A stretch of DNA of 64,000 nucleotides from Leishmania infantum JPCM5 (Eukaryota > Euglenozoa > Kinetoplastea > Trypanosomatida > Trypanosomatidae). Positions 20,601-30,269 of the stretch are shown piece after piece (position 1 is the stretch's first letter; each line of letters opens with the position of its first letter). The DNA lies in contig NC_009420.2 of the NCBI RefSeq assembly GCF_000002875.2, positions 866,001-930,000 on the forward strand. The letters run 5' to 3'. The translations under genes and the position numbers were made by a program. The notes under the pieces were generated by a model. The model was not told the DNA's origin and searched no databases. It was given only the letters and a program-made list of their open reading frames with translations.

Positions 20601-23600
20601 CTGCTCGATACGCAGACGCTGCGACGCGCGATTGAACAATTTATCGAGCAACTCGTGCACGGTGCACCGACAGCGGATGCTGTGCACGATATGCGACACT
20701 CGGGGACTGGCGCCAACGACGAAGTCGAAGTCACCGACGCGGCCCCAATGCCGCTGCCGCCGCGTGTCGACTTGCTGTCGGCGTACGGCGCCATCAACTG
20801 GTGGAAGGAGCACTACCAGGCCTGCACACGTGTCTTGCTCGAGGTGGTGAAGGAGGCCGCGAATCCTGCGGAGGGCGGTGACGAGGACGGCTCCACCGAA
20901 GCTGCTCCAGACCCGTCGCTTTGGTTGCATGCGGACGAGGAAGAGGGGCTGCGTAGTGCTGAAGAGGCGTCAGCGGCCGAGAACGAACATGTCGGTGGCG
21001 CTACTGCCTCCGAAACGCACACTGGCCATGCCGAGTTGTCCCTCTCCTGCGCCACCGCTGCGCCAGCCGCACGAGACGATCACCATCGTGATCGCTCTCC
21101 TCACGTGACGGCTGCTTTCCCGTCAAAGGAGTCGACGAGTGAGGCGTCGTCGTACATTACCGTTTTCATAAACTCCGACGACGATGAGGACCGCGGCGCC
21201 CACTCGGGAATGGGGAGGGCGACAGGCGGGAGGCAGGGGGCGGACAGCGTTTCCATTGCCTCCTCGTCTCCTCGCTCCTCTACGACTACGACGACGAGCG
21301 TGCTTGGCCTACGCCGCATCGCCGGTTCCCGCTTCTCAACTGGGACAACTGTGTCCTCGACAGCCTCGTCGCGTGGCACCATGGCCCTCTATGGCGCCAT
21401 CACGGAGGAACTACGCCAAGTCTCGCTGCTCGAGCAGCAAACGGAGGCGGACCTCGGGCAATGCCGCCAAGCGCTCCGCGCCGAGTTCGACGCGCAACTG
21501 TGGCGCCGCCGACGAGACAATCGACTGAGCGACTGGAAGGCCCAGCGACTAGCGCTACGGCTGCGGCGAGTGCGCGCCATGGAGGGCATCGTTGAAGAAC
21601 TGCGCGATGTGTACATGATACGCGCTGTCGGGCACACCGAAATTCAAGGGTCAGCGTCGCGCTCCATCGAGGAAGTGACACCCTCGCATCAAAGCAGGAG
21701 CGAGAAAGAGGAAACCGAGCAACACGGGGCGGGCCAAGAGCCTTCCGTGGCCGGCCCCACAATGACGGAGATGCGCGTTGTGGTGCCGCTCCGCCAGCTG
21801 CCGCCCCCACGCGTCGCACCGCCGGTGATTCTGTACGCCGTTCCAGACGACGAGGATGGCGTCGACGGCGTGACCGGGGGGAGGCGTGGCAGTCGTCTCT
21901 TCCCTGGTCGCTCGCGTCGCACGAGTTTCGCGGCAAATACGACCATCATGGAGCTGCCCGCAACAGGTGCGCGTGATACCCCTCAGTCCTGTGGGCGGCA
22001 GCGGCGCTCTCTCAGCGCAAGCATACTGCGCACCAGCAACTGGCCGAGGACGTCAGGGTCACCGTCGTCGTCGGCGTGCACGGCACGGCGAGTTTCTGCT
22101 GCAGCAGCCGACGCTGGAGGCGTCACGTTCATCGATCCGCTGTCGACTGGAGCTTCGGTACAACACAGCGAAGGCGTTGGCGCGGGGCCAGGAATCATTC
22201 GTCAGCTGCGCGATGTTGCCACAGCCGCCCTGCCAACGTTTGGCGTCATGGAGAAGCGGAGCCCTGTGGAGCCAGCACAGAGCGCCGTCGCGACGTTTAC
22301 TGTGCCCTCCGTATCGACCCCTCCGCCAATGCCGCCGTCGAAGTCGTCGCATAAGCGCTGCGAACAAGTCGAGGCAGCAATGCTGAGGGAGCACGCGGAC
22401 ATGGCTGCCGCCGTCGCGGCGGATGAGGCGCACGCGGCGGCGGTGCGGCGCGACGAGCTAGGGTACGCCCACCCAGATGCACTATTTAGGGTAGCGGACA
22501 TTAACGACGATGATTTCCTGCTAATGCGCACTGGCCTCAAAGGCTACGCGCGTCGTGAGGCGGAGGCGGCGGCGCTGGCAGAGCTTGCCGAGCGGCAAGC
22601 GCAGCTGGCCGCTTACACAGTCGATGAGCCGGGGTATCTTCGCCAGCTGGCGGCGGCGGCGGCGGCGGCCGTGACCAACCCCTGCTCTGGCAGTCCCAAG
22701 GGCAGCACAACGTTGCCCAACTCAGGTCTCTCCGCTCAGCGGCGCTCTCGTGTTTCGATCAAAACCGAACGTGATGGCGCGGCACGGGACGATCGCGCCG
22801 AGGAGGGTGTCGACGCGGGTGGCGGCGCCGCTCATGTGGGGGGATCCATACAGCTGCCTTCCGAGCTGGATCCTGCATGGCAACAAGATGATCCTCAACG
22901 AGGTTCACGCGAAGCGAGGGCGACGATAGCGAGGACGGCATCCATGGCGAAGAGCTTCACAGACGAGCTGTGGTCGTGGACGGCGACGGAGGCGCATCGC
23001 TGGTACTTTGATGACCTCGTCCCACTGCACCACGCTCTAACCGGCGCCGAGGTAGACCGCGCACTTATCGTCGACGTCGCCCTCACCTGCGACGAGGCCG
23101 AAGCGTTGCAACGCTGCAGCGGGTACTACCGCTCCCTAGGCCAGTACACGGCCAGCTTCCTCACGCACAAGGCGCTGCAGCTGACGCTGCTGCCGCCCTA
23201 CGGCTCTCTCTACCGCCTCACAACGCAGTTTCTGGACGTTTGCTTGCTGCAGAGGGCGCCGATTGCCGTGCGTCTCATGGACCTCTGGATGACGCTTGTG
23301 GACGCTGCACTGGAAATGATGGCAGAGGCTGAGGAGGCTTCGATGGTGCAGAGAATCATAAGCGGAGAGACGCGACTGTCTGCGTTGGCGGCGCTCGCAG
23401 ACACCCGGCAGGGGCTGAACGTGACCGTGGCGCTCTCCTCCCTCAACTCGGCCTTCCAGCATGAGTGGGCGACGTGTGTCACGAATGGCGAATCGACGGT
23501 GAAGCTGGAGTGGAGGTTCATGTCGAGCGGTGGGGAGGGTCATGAACGGCTCAGCTCAGCGGCAGAGGCTCTCGGCAGTGATGCCGGCTTCACAGAGGGC

Positions 23601-25415
23601 GACGATACGGCTGAGGAGGGTGTCCGGAACGTCTCTAGCGTTTCCCGTCTGCCACACCAACCCACGCCGTTATCGCAAGGCAGCGCAGAGAAAGCGTCGA
23701 AGGAGTCCTTTCCCATTCACTCCTTCCTTGCTTCACTCAGCCTGACGGCGGCGAGCCCGTGGTGCAGCGGAGCTTGGTTGCTGCCGGATCACACGCTGCA
23801 TTGCACTGGCGCCATCTTCCGCACGCTCCTGTTTTGGAAGAGCGCCGAGCGGATTGTACTGCACACGTGGCGCGCCGGCATGGATAGTGGCCTCTCCAGC
23901 GTCTTCTTCTTCTGCACTAATGTGCGACAGGTGCTGTTGTCGAGTCTTCAGGAAACAGTGTGGCTGCGACTGGCAGAGCTGACTGCGGCGTACCGGGAGA
24001 GTCTGCAGTTTGAGGCCGGGGTCCTCTACACTTACCGTTCCCTTGAGAGCTTTACGATCGACAATGCCACATTCTTGCGCGAGTGCGAGTTCTACACGCT
24101 CTGCGGCCCGCAGTTCCAGTGCCGCGTCTGCCCTGTCTTGCGGGCAATGGTGGACGCCGTGGAGGAAGCGGAGAGGGCGCTGCGGTTTGCGCAGGTGTCA
24201 ACAAGGGTCGCACGGCGTCAGTACATGGCCACCTTCCGCTCCATGGTGGGCAGTGGAAGCAGCAGTGACAGCGGCAGTGACAGCGACGGAGGCACGGATT
24301 CCGACTGCTGCCGGCAAGCAAGGGGCCGACCGGTCGCGTCAGCACCTCGGCATGTCTTTACCCTCTCGCGGTGGTCTCGGCGAGCGCGGAAGCGGCAAAG
24401 CGCTGGGAAGGCGCAGGCCGGCGGCAGTGTTGCTTGGGCCTCCCCTTGGCACCTTCAGCCCCTGGAAGACGCCCTGGCACGTCACTCCGAGGAGCTCTCG
24501 CCACCTGAAGCTACTAGCGGTCGACTCACTGACGTGGATGCACCTGACACAGAGTCTGAAGTCGACGTCGACAGCGCTGGCACACCGCGCAGACGCGCCG
24601 AAAAAGGGAGAAAAGGGCCAGCAGTGAAGGCAAAGCGGTCGCCGTCCTCGGCTGTTAGCAGCGCCGTGGCAGCGCGCTTCACAACTCCGGTGTTAGACAA
24701 GTCGCTGCTTGCCTTGCTGAGCACCGCCGGCGGTGAGGAGGAGACACATCGCGAAGGCGATTCAGCGTCCACTGCAGCGCCGCGCAAGAAGCGCCGCCGC
24801 GGAGGTAGTCAGCCAGCTGGTGCTCGCCAACCTACCACTGCCACGGCAGCGCCAATGGCCACGACACTGCGGGCTTCTGCGACTGCACAGCGCTCGCAAA
24901 CCCCGAAGTGCAGCCGCAGTGCTGAGGTGAGTGTACGGCGGTCCCCTGCTCCGGCTGAGGTGTCATCCTCGGCAGTAGCAGGTGCTGCAAAAACGGCTAC
25001 GCCAGCAATGAAACGACCGCGGCGAGGCCGCCGCCAGCAGAAGCGGATGCCCTCAGCGGAACGCAAAGAGCGACGCTGCAAACTACGCGCGATCGCGGAG
25101 CGCAAAATCAAAGAAGAGGTGGACCACCAGCGCCGACTGGTGCGCGACATGATTTCTCGCCAGCTGCGTCGCTTCGCATGGCTCACGCAGTCCCTGCGGA
25201 ATGCGCTATCGGAGGTGATGGTGGAGGAGGACGTGAAGGGCATGGAGGACGAGAGCATTGCCGCCACCGCCACCGCCACAAGCGACGGCGCGTCGTTGAA
25301 GTCGATCAAGGACTTGCACAAAGCACAGCGGCAGCACATGAACCGCAACGCCTACATCTCCACGATTCTTCGAAAGCTCGATGCGCTGATCGAAGTGATG
25401 GCTACCCAAGTGTGA
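17604..25415 (+). CDS. Giant gamma-tubulin complex component (Spc97/Spc98 family, GCP6-like)
   Basis: A 2,603-residue protein starting MISKVDLMVLPSA. GRIP1-like region: segments near residues 394 (YCWLAPSTVALVECSQALRR) and 582-760, then near 882-930 the hallmark helix SYSIDVIGLLLRSTLRPLNA leading to WLKAGELADPYDEFFV, the family's 'W-x-x-G-x-L-x-DPY-x-EFF' signature. GRIP2-like region from about 1787: WSWTATEAHRWYFDDLVPLH, LTLLPPYGSLYRLTTQFLDV, FRTLLFWKSAERIVLHTW and IDNATFLRECEFYTL, equivalent to the conserved H-x-x-FL-x-x-C helix. Between them lies an insert of about 850 residues, mainly disordered with coiled coil around 1260-1350; this layout (two GRIP parts separated by a long insert) is that of GCP6. 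A basic, disordered tail with a final helix follows. Expected role: gamma-tubulin ring complex assembly and microtubule nucleation at basal bodies or spindle. Assignment to GCP6 rather than GCP5 is inference. Confidence 0.78.
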   Translation: MISKVDLMVLPSACSDDEPRSHGPHPDSPPVTSARCSAPLLPSGAAYRATPSTLVTAPGTQVSVLNLVSALPLLLSLDRSHYTATLGNAQGGVLDTLTAPAARGDGRLGPLSWTTITTDAATAAVRAVLYARGTPSWQAKRRRLRRLALDSFFRSTVSARISVRRERGAKGGDGVHEAVVRLLHHTRAVMSDISPTQAHLVDLFAAQIMCGAQSAGAAVEGSPHAAAGKAIDETTDAEGGQSLGASHASTAMMRERSKPEFERRGIMKSGVSPSFSVTASPRHAQGEITSTPASATVAEQLLYIILRTSIAANTPRRPLAMHGDDTPALLADGLHTSPPQGTDGATAVGGLTRKKPRLDNFDCISPATLSSENGQSIYRYSSDAGSANPATALPYEPYCWLAPSTVALVECSQALRRHQRWTCDLDPVIEATVAGEGSRTHSSHLFRGAGTRSAAVVSLLDSMRNSWAPLPGMADSDDAAVLTALVRDSGLPFAPASTSAALDMAHEAGPASHSRGFQWGQTMMGGEDPAVEALFADGRARRIDSRRGEADGIPGSEGATQTRQREADAAATALPACRIPFVSCLPLYDEVVYAQVHLALHWCTAGHADPFCLTHIDNTAGSNLPALRVRDEFYARPLPTNGGAGTAAAATAISGLASLLEWGCYYGTLLRRLHRLCDVADNVALRGTLGSYGRCAMSTLRLLLCLLQRQIGELGHQAGGPHRLSFAELLTAHQRLQRAVEQVEVLAAFFGVPAVAAVPEAWDPVDVLEERCSSALLISRLYECFTARHADALGRHGSAATHYHELQQERLAELLSSLGGEDSEELPLQANTPGGGADQQRQKMRAALAAVESGTAPPSVRLSPLDTGDNYGAWEQHRKDLLSYSIDVIGLLLRSTLRPLNAMLDRWLKAGELADPYDEFFVVPSHGQTHSGFTLEPSPQRLPVFLSVAAATDLLHAGVSLRVLRVASTHVVLSAQKDARQLEAMAEINEAAAEDYVGELLDTQTLRRAIEQFIEQLVHGAPTADAVHDMRHSGTGANDEVEVTDAAPMPLPPRVDLLSAYGAINWWKEHYQACTRVLLEVVKEAANPAEGGDEDGSTEAAPDPSLWLHADEEEGLRSAEEASAAENEHVGGATASETHTGHAELSLSCATAAPAARDDHHRDRSPHVTAAFPSKESTSEASSYITVFINSDDDEDRGAHSGMGRATGGRQGADSVSIASSSPRSSTTTTTSVLGLRRIAGSRFSTGTTVSSTASSRGTMALYGAITEELRQVSLLEQQTEADLGQCRQALRAEFDAQLWRRRRDNRLSDWKAQRLALRLRRVRAMEGIVEELRDVYMIRAVGHTEIQGSASRSIEEVTPSHQSRSEKEETEQHGAGQEPSVAGPTMTEMRVVVPLRQLPPPRVAPPVILYAVPDDEDGVDGVTGGRRGSRLFPGRSRRTSFAANTTIMELPATGARDTPQSCGRQRRSLSASILRTSNWPRTSGSPSSSACTARRVSAAAADAGGVTFIDPLSTGASVQHSEGVGAGPGIIRQLRDVATAALPTFGVMEKRSPVEPAQSAVATFTVPSVSTPPPMPPSKSSHKRCEQVEAAMLREHADMAAAVAADEAHAAAVRRDELGYAHPDALFRVADINDDDFLLMRTGLKGYARREAEAAALAELAERQAQLAAYTVDEPGYLRQLAAAAAAAVTNPCSGSPKGSTTLPNSGLSAQRRSRVSIKTERDGAARDDRAEEGVDAGGGAAHVGGSIQLPSELDPAWQQDDPQRGSREARATIARTASMAKSFTDELWSWTATEAHRWYFDDLVPLHHALTGAEVDRALIVDVALTCDEAEALQRCSGYYRSLGQYTASFLTHKALQLTLLPPYGSLYRLTTQFLDVCLLQRAPIAVRLMDLWMTLVDAALEMMAEAEEASMVQRIISGETRLSALAALADTRQGLNVTVALSSLNSAFQHEWATCVTNGESTVKLEWRFMSSGGEGHERLSSAAEALGSDAGFTEGDDTAEEGVRNVSSVSRLPHQPTPLSQGSAEKASKESFPIHSFLASLSLTAASPWCSGAWLLPDHTLHCTGAIFRTLLFWKSAERIVLHTWRAGMDSGLSSVFFFCTNVRQVLLSSLQETVWLRLAELTAAYRESLQFEAGVLYTYRSLESFTIDNATFLRECEFYTLCGPQFQCRVCPVLRAMVDAVEEAERALRFAQVSTRVARRQYMATFRSMVGSGSSSDSGSDSDGGTDSDCCRQARGRPVASAPRHVFTLSRWSRRARKRQSAGKAQAGGSVAWASPWHLQPLEDALARHSEELSPPEATSGRLTDVDAPDTESEVDVDSAGTPRRRAEKGRKGPAVKAKRSPSSAVSSAVAARFTTPVLDKSLLALLSTAGGEEETHREGDSASTAAPRKKRRRGGSQPAGARQPTTATAAPMATTLRASATAQRSQTPKCSRSAEVSVRRSPAPAEVSSSAVAGAAKTATPAMKRPRRGRRQQKRMPSAERKERRCKLRAIAERKIKEEVDHQRRLVRDMISRQLRRFAWLTQSLRNALSEVMVEEDVKGMEDESIAATATATSDGASLKSIKDLHKAQRQHMNRNAYISTILRKLDALIEVMATQV

Positions 25416-26541
25416 TCCGTGCCTACGAAAAAAAAAAAAGAAAGATGTGCGCGTGTGTGTGTAAACGGTGAGGCAGTTGGTCTCGACAAGGAAAACTTGT
25501 TGCATGGCCATCGCGCTGGACAGGATCAGATGCTGCTGCTTTTGTGGGCTTTTCTCTCTATCCTGTGCTCATGCGGTCTTCGGCTCGATGGGCTGTTTCG
25601 TTTTACGAGTCCTTTATGCCGAGGCAAACAAGGGCCACCAAAACGGCTTCCGTGTCAAGCGCCAACTATCATGTGGGGCGATGCACGTGCACGCATCCAT
25701 ACGCTTGTGTGGGCTCATCTTTGCTCATCCGCTGCGCCCGTCGCTCGCTCTCTTCCTTTGGGCACGTCTGCAGAGCGCATTTGGGGATTTGGTAAATAAA
25801 AAAGGTGAGGGTGCGCGTGGCACGCAGGCGTACTACGCCTCTGCCGCACAAATCACCACCCTGCGTCAATGCGGCACCTCTCCTTTTATGCCGCATCGGC
25901 GTTCTCGAACACGTCACTCACCTCTATTGGGTGACCGGGTGGGCTCGTCAGCCCATCATCTCTCTCTTGTCCGTGTGCCCTCACCCCCCCTGTTTTCTGC
26001 CCCCACCCGCTCCCTCTCTGGCTCCATTGCATTAACACACATACACACATGCCACATATGCGGTGTCCTGGATGTGCTTAGATGTCTGCGGAGAAGGTGC
26101 TCCTGAGCAGCCTCGAGAGCCCACCATTATCGCCCACCCCACTAACGCTTCAGCTCTAACTGTTCTTTCTGCCCTCATCTCTCTATGCCTTTTAGGGTGT
26201 GCGCGCGGCCTCATCCTTCGCCAACTCTCGAGCATCACCGCGAGAATGCACCTGTGCACTTGCGCTGAGACTTCGCCTTTTTAAACTCTCCATTGCGTCC
26301 TGCCCTTAACGTAAAAGAAGCCCACCTAACATATCCTTCTCTATCTGCCTTCATCAACGCCGCGATTGTCAGACGCGGGGACCTCTCGGCGCGCCATTCA
26401 CCGCCACAAATAATAACCCCCGGATTAGCTGATATAGATACACTCTGCGCCACGCACCCCCTTTGTCTTCCCTTTTTCACAGCTCCTCCCCTCCCCTCCC
26501 TCCTATCTTTTTTTTTCTCTTGTGTTTGCTCGCAGCCAAAA
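25416..26541. other. Intergenic region
   Basis: No gene supported. Moderately pyrimidine-rich, with C/T-rich runs at 25980-26020 and 26460-26525; the last leads directly into the DRG1 acceptor. Confidence 0.55.
26534..26535 (+). promoter_or_regulatory. Probable spliced-leader acceptor AG for DRG1
   Basis: A long C/T tract, with only one earlier AG (in TTTTTCACAG near 26480), ends in TGTTTGCTCGCAG. The AG lies 6 nt before the ATG at 26542, so mRNAs using it would have almost no native 5'UTR; the earlier AG is the alternative. Confidence 0.55.
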
Positions 26542-27648
26542 ATGTCGTCCTTGCAGAAGATCAGCGATATCGAGGCTGAGCTCGCCCGCACGCAGAAGAA
26601 CAAGGCTACGATGGCTCACATTTGTGCTCTCAAGGCCCGCCTGGCGCAGCTCAAGCGCGAGCTCATCGCGTCTGAGTCGAAGAAAGGCGGCGGCAAGGGC
26701 GAAGGCTTTGACGTGCAGAAGACCGGCGACGCTCGCATCGGCTTCATTGGCTTTCCGTCTGTTGGCAAGTCGACGCTGCTGTCGAAGATGACCTCGACTC
26801 ACTCCGAGGTGGCCGCGTACGAGTTCACCACGCTCACCTGCGTGCCTGGTGTGGTGAATTACCGCGGCGCCAAGCTGCAGATGCTGGACCTGCCCGGTAT
26901 CATCGAAGGTGCCAAGGACGGTAAGGGTCGAGGCCGGCAAGTCATTGCAGTGGCCCGCACTTGCTCTCTTATCCTCATCGTGCTTGACATTGCCAAGCCG
27001 CTGCAGCACAAGCTCATCATTGAGCGTGAGTTGGACGGCTTCGGCATTCGGTTGAACAAGTCGCCACCGGATATTGTGATTCGAAAAAAGGACCGCGGTG
27101 GCATCAGCATCTCCTCGACGTGCCCGCTCACGCACATTGACCAGGAGACGATCAAGATCATCTTAGGCGAGTACCGCATGGCGAACGCCGACGTCACCTT
27201 CCGCGGCGACTACACGGCCGACGAGTTCATCGATGCGATCGAAGGGAATCGCGCGTACATCCCGGCCATTTACGTGCTGAACAAGATCGACCAAATATCG
27301 ATCGAGGAACTCGACATCGTCGCCCGCATTCCGCACAACTGCCCAATCTCTGCCCATCACGAGTGGAACCTGGACGGGCTCCTCGAGTGCATATGGGATC
27401 ACCTGAACTTCATTCGCGTGTACACGAAGCCGAAGGGTCAGGTGCCAGACTACGACGCGCCGGTCATTCTAAAGAAGTCGCCACAGCCGTCGGTGGAGAG
27501 CTTCTGCAACCGCATTCACAGGCAGCTGATACGCAACTACAAGTATGCGTGGGTGTGGGGCTCGTCCGTGAAACACCAGCCGCAGCGTGTGGGCAAGGAC
27601 CACCCGCTGGATGACGAGGATGTCGTGCAGGTGGTGAAGAAGGTATAG
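26542..27648 (+). CDS. DRG1: Developmentally regulated GTP-binding protein 1 (DRG1/Rbg1)
   Basis: A 368-residue OBG/DRG-superfamily GTPase, almost exactly the length of human DRG1. The N-terminal helix-turn-helix contains the diagnostic [12 protein letters not shown], then a basic linker, followed by G1 GFPSVGKST at residues 70-78, the YEFTTLT switch (G2), [18 protein letters not shown] from 116 (G3, with the DRG-specific glycine-arginine run), and [10 protein letters not shown] (G4) near 247. The C-terminal TGS domain ends in [19 protein letters not shown] and [10 protein letters not shown], which separates DRG1 from DRG2. DRG1 works with a DFRP1 partner on translating ribosomes and relieves stalling; cytosolic location is inferred. 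All G motifs are intact. Confidence 0.97.
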   Translation: MSSLQKISDIEAELARTQKNKATMAHICALKARLAQLKRELIASESKKGGGKGEGFDVQKTGDARIGFIGFPSVGKSTLLSKMTSTHSEVAAYEFTTLTCVPGVVNYRGAKLQMLDLPGIIEGAKDGKGRGRQVIAVARTCSLILIVLDIAKPLQHKLIIERELDGFGIRLNKSPPDIVIRKKDRGGISISSTCPLTHIDQETIKIILGEYRMANADVTFRGDYTADEFIDAIEGNRAYIPAIYVLNKIDQISIEELDIVARIPHNCPISAHHEWNLDGLLECIWDHLNFIRVYTKPKGQVPDYDAPVILKKSPQPSVESFCNRIHRQLIRNYKYAWVWGSSVKHQPQRVGKDHPLDDEDVVQVVKKV

Positions 27649-30269
27649 AAACAACGGGGAAACTACATTCGCAGCCAGCCTGAGAGGTCGACAGCGACGA
27701 AGGTGCACCCGTCAGGAATGCCGCTGATCACGTCACACAACACGCACGCGCACGTGGCGCTCAAGGGCGATAAGGGCGGTGAGCTTGTATTTCATCAGCG
27801 TTTCACCGCGTCTGCATCCCCCTTCTTACGAGTCGGACCCCTTACGCACCGTCGGTGCGGCATGATTATCTAACAAGCGAGTTGGCCGCCGGCGAATGTC
27901 TCAGTTTTAAGGGGCCTTCCCTTTTGTGTGCTGTTGTTTCTCTCTGTAGTTTGTTTGCCTTCTGTTTTTTTGTTGTTGTTTGGGAAGGTCTCTCTCTCTG
28001 CGTCTGGGCGTATGTGTGTGTGTGTGTGTGTGTGTGCGTGTTCTTTGGCATCTAACCTACGTTTCAATCACCAAGAGGCCGTTTTCATGCCCGCTCCCCG
28101 AGCGGCAGAAAAGGAAAAAAAACGGAAAAGGGTGCAGCAGTGACGCCTACGAATCGACACCGTTTCTACTGGCGCAGCTACGTGTCCTCCCAGAGACCAC
28201 CTCTTCTCCGCCTGAAAGAGAAACAGCGGTGCGTCGCAGCTAGCGTCGGTGCGCGCGCCGCTGGGAGCTCATGTGTGTGGAAGGGAAGATGAGGAGAAGG
28301 GGTGTTGGCATGAAACACGGAAATGTTCGCGCTAATCACAATACCACTCTCACTCAATGCCACTCCGTCTTTTTTTTTTGCGCGTGTGATTCCACCGCCA
28401 ACAAATCAGCACGCATACCCATCTGCCACCGCTACAACTTACTCTTGTCGCGGCCCTCCCGACCTCACACGCTTCCTTCTCGAACGCACCCCCTTACCCT
28501 GCCGTGTCTTCTGTAATTCCTTCATCCTGTTGTGTGTGTGCCCTCGCCAACAGTTGGAGTCTTCATTGAAACCGTCGTGGCACATCGACACACGATCACT
28601 TAAGCTCAAGCACGCACAGCTACACCCAAGCACACACGCACACCCACACTGACCCGTTTAAGCGTTGAGAGACTACAGCTGATCAGCTAAAGGACAACAG
28701 CACGCGAAGGACAAAGCAAAAAAAAAAAGGAAAGGGAAGAACAGGAGCGCAGCAAAGTCATACGCACACAGATTCACACATATATATGGCCAGAAGCACC
28801 TGCGTCCATTCTAAGCCGAGCCGTTAGTTGTTGCCGTGTGTGTGCGCGCGCGTCTACTCAACATTGTTAGCCCCCTCCCCTCCTCCCATCTCCCTCCTCT
28901 GCCTACTAAGGCCGTAACGCGCGGCGTGGAGGGGCTCCTCTCTCTTCATATTCGCTTAAGCCACCGCTGATCTACGCTGGCATGTTTGCTCCCCTCACAG
29001 ACACACGCGCCTGAGCAATACCCCCCCCACACACACACACAAAAAAAAAGTAAGGGGCCCTTCGCTCTCCCGCTCTTTGTTGTTTTCGTTGTTGCTGCTT
29101 CATCGGCTTTTCATTCTTGCTGCTCCTCATTGATTGAAGCGTTTTTTTCAGTGCGGTGACGCTGGCTGCCAGCTCCCTCACCTTTGCCAGGGACAAACCT
29201 GGTCGTTCCTCCTCACTCTCTCCCATTTTTCGAATGTCATAGAAGCTGCTTTCTTGTGTGAGACTGCGCTTGTTTATGTGTCTGTTTTTTTTTCTACCAT
29301 CCTCTCCACACACCCAAACACATATCTAAGCATATACGCATTCATACACACCCGTTAAAGAGGGAATCACGCAACGTATTTGTTCTGGTATTCTCCTCCT
29401 CTCCCTCTCCCCCCTGCGAACGTTGTCAGTCTCTCCTTTCTCGGTCGCCACTGCCAGTCTCTGCCTCTCTCTTTCTTCCCCCCTCCCCTTTTAGACAGAC
29501 ACGCGGAAGCGTCGTGAAGGGAGGGCCAGCCGTGCACCGTTTTCGTGTGTTTTTCTTTTTTTTTCTTCAGCTGTGCTGGTTTTGAGTTCTTCTTCGCTCA
29601 TCTTACGTGCCTGCGTCGCTGCATTGAACGCGCTGCCGAGCTGTGCACTCACCCACACATAGACCCCTTATCTCCCCATATCTTCTTGAGGAGCAACTGC
29701 ACAGCAGTGTGCGCGTGTGCCTCTCTTTTCTCCCGCTCTCCTCTCCGTCTTCTTTTTATCGGTGGCGCAACCTTCTGATTTTTGTGTGTGTGCTCGCTCT
29801 GCGAGGCTATTCTCATCATTCCCCTCCGCCCTCTTCTGTCTCTTGCCTTTCTCCGTGTAATCATCATTAGTGAAAAAAAAACGGAGCAAGGCAAATTCAC
29901 CCGTTCTCTTTCCCTGTGTGTTTTGTGTGTGCGCTCAGCGTGTTTTGCCATCGCCCTCTTCCCTGACCCTCTCCCTCTTTCCAGCCGAGCGCCCCAGGGT
30001 AGTGAGGCAGAGGAGCCATCACGCAGCAGGTGTGCTCATTTCTCATCAGCCCTTCTGACGGGATATCAACAAAAAACGAAGCCCTTTTCCACGGCAGCAG
30101 TTGTGGGAGTAACTTTGCCTCCCTGCTGCTACGGCTGTCTCGGGACTGTTTGTGGGCACCGCCTTCTGCCGGCGTTTGGACAGTCCGCGCCGCGCTCAGC
30201 AGTCCCGATCCCCACAGCGTTGCAGCAGCGCCACCGCACACATACACCGGCAAACGTACAAGGGCACTA
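27649..30269. other. Long intergenic region upstream of guanylate kinase
   Basis: About 2.6 kb with no supported gene. It has a (TG)n run at 28013-28036, A-runs near 28120 and 28720, and C/T tracts at 29390-29490 and 29800-29980. The AG at 29983-29984 (CTCCCTCTTTCCAG) is a strong acceptor candidate for the guanylate kinase, giving a leader of about 285 nt to the first in-frame ATG. Confidence 0.5.
28013..28036. repeat. TG microsatellite
   Basis: Twelve uninterrupted TG units in the DRG1 3' flanking region. Confidence 0.9.
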
